From assembly GCF_018373095.1 (NCBI RefSeq), contig NZ_JAHAHT010000100.1:1-6474 (forward strand): 6,474 nucleotides of DNA. Direction: 5' to 3'. How positions within the stretch are numbered: the stretch's first letter is position 1; each line of letters opens with the position of its first letter. This DNA comes from Haemophilus parahaemolyticus (GTDB taxonomy: Bacteria > Pseudomonadota > Gammaproteobacteria > Enterobacterales > Pasteurellaceae). Of the stretch, positions 6,409 through 6,474 are shown in pieces. The notes beneath the pieces were generated by a model. The model was not told where the DNA came from. It searched no databases and worked only from the letters and a program-made list of their open reading frames with translations. The position numbers were made by a program, and so were the translations under genes.

Positions 6409-6474
6409 ATGACTAAATATAATCAACTTTTCAAACAACAAGTCGTGAATTTCTATTTCGAACATCACGGAAAC
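6409..6474 (+). CDS. IS3-family transposase OrfA, N-terminal 22 residues (runs off window)
   Basis: The frame MTKYNQLFKQQVVNFYFEHHGN is open to the right edge. The pattern F-K-x-x-VVN-x-YF followed by G matches the start of IS150-type OrfA (E. coli InsJ has FEKRLEVVNHYF), which leads into a helix-turn-helix that binds the IS ends. OrfA normally overlaps a downstream OrfB with the DDE catalytic domain, made as OrfAB by frameshifting; neither is visible. ATG 6409 is the first start after the IS end; the candidate ribosome site AAGG (6393-6396) is 12 bases upstream and within the hairpin. Whether the transposase is intact cannot be told. Confidence 0.7.
   Translation, partial: MTKYNQLFKQQVVNFYFEHHGN

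Larger units (their letters stand above)
6352..6474 (+). mobile_element. Left end of an IS3-family (IS150-like) insertion sequence, truncated by window edge
   Basis: The presumed tip TGATCTGCACCC (6352-6363) has the 5'-TG end of the IS3 family and closely resembles the IS150 left end as I remember it (TGTACTGCACCC, then a GTTGGA further in, also seen here at 6369-6374). A transposase-type reading frame starts 57 bases in, the usual layout. The right end and target duplication are outside the window. The duplicated target would be the few bases before 6352, for example CGAAA. The exact boundary is inferred. Confidence 0.75.

Noticed and set aside
6322..6419. Direct repeat TGACTAAATA at the glgP end (6322-6331) and transposase start (6410-6419) as target duplication
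   Set aside because: The second copy lies inside the IS, past its left end, and encodes the transposase N-terminus; a target duplication must flank the element. Coincidence in AT-rich DNA is the simpler view.

Overview
The window is the 3' part of a glycogen metabolism cluster from a gamma-proteobacterium of the family Pasteurellaceae, most likely Haemophilus close to H. influenzae or H. haemolyticus. Three things support this. The gene order is glgX-glgC-glgA-glgP. Base composition is AT-rich. There are four exact copies of the Haemophilus-type DNA uptake signal core (AAGTGCGGT or its complement). All genes are on the + strand.

Layout: 1-685 is the C-terminal third of glgX (glycogen debranching enzyme), cut by the left window edge. 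708-2009 is glgC (ADP-glucose pyrophosphorylase). 2010-2207 is a spacer with a terminator-like hairpin built from an uptake sequence and a MITE-like element of about 115 bp made of nested palindromes. 2208-3638 is glgA (glycogen synthase). 3639-3865 is a second spacer with a very strong terminator hairpin and a degraded palindromic repeat carrying a near-match uptake sequence. 3866-6328 is glgP (glycogen phosphorylase). 6329-6351 looks like the 5' half of a terminator. From 6352 to the right edge is the left end of an IS3-family (IS150-like) insertion sequence with the first 22 codons of its OrfA.

The genes form one pathway. GlgC makes ADP-glucose and GlgA polymerises it into alpha-1,4-glucan. 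GlgP releases glucose-1-phosphate from chain ends and GlgX removes the short branches left behind. A branching enzyme gene (glgB) would be expected upstream, outside the window. The catalytic residues I could place are all present, so the visible enzymes look functional.

I found no new biochemical system here. The interesting material is between and inside the genes: repeats, hairpins and uptake signals at the gene junctions, an inverted pair of uptake signals inside the glgX coding sequence, an Actinobacillus-type uptake core in one terminator, and an insertion sequence that appears to have split the glgP terminator while bringing its own terminator-like hairpin.
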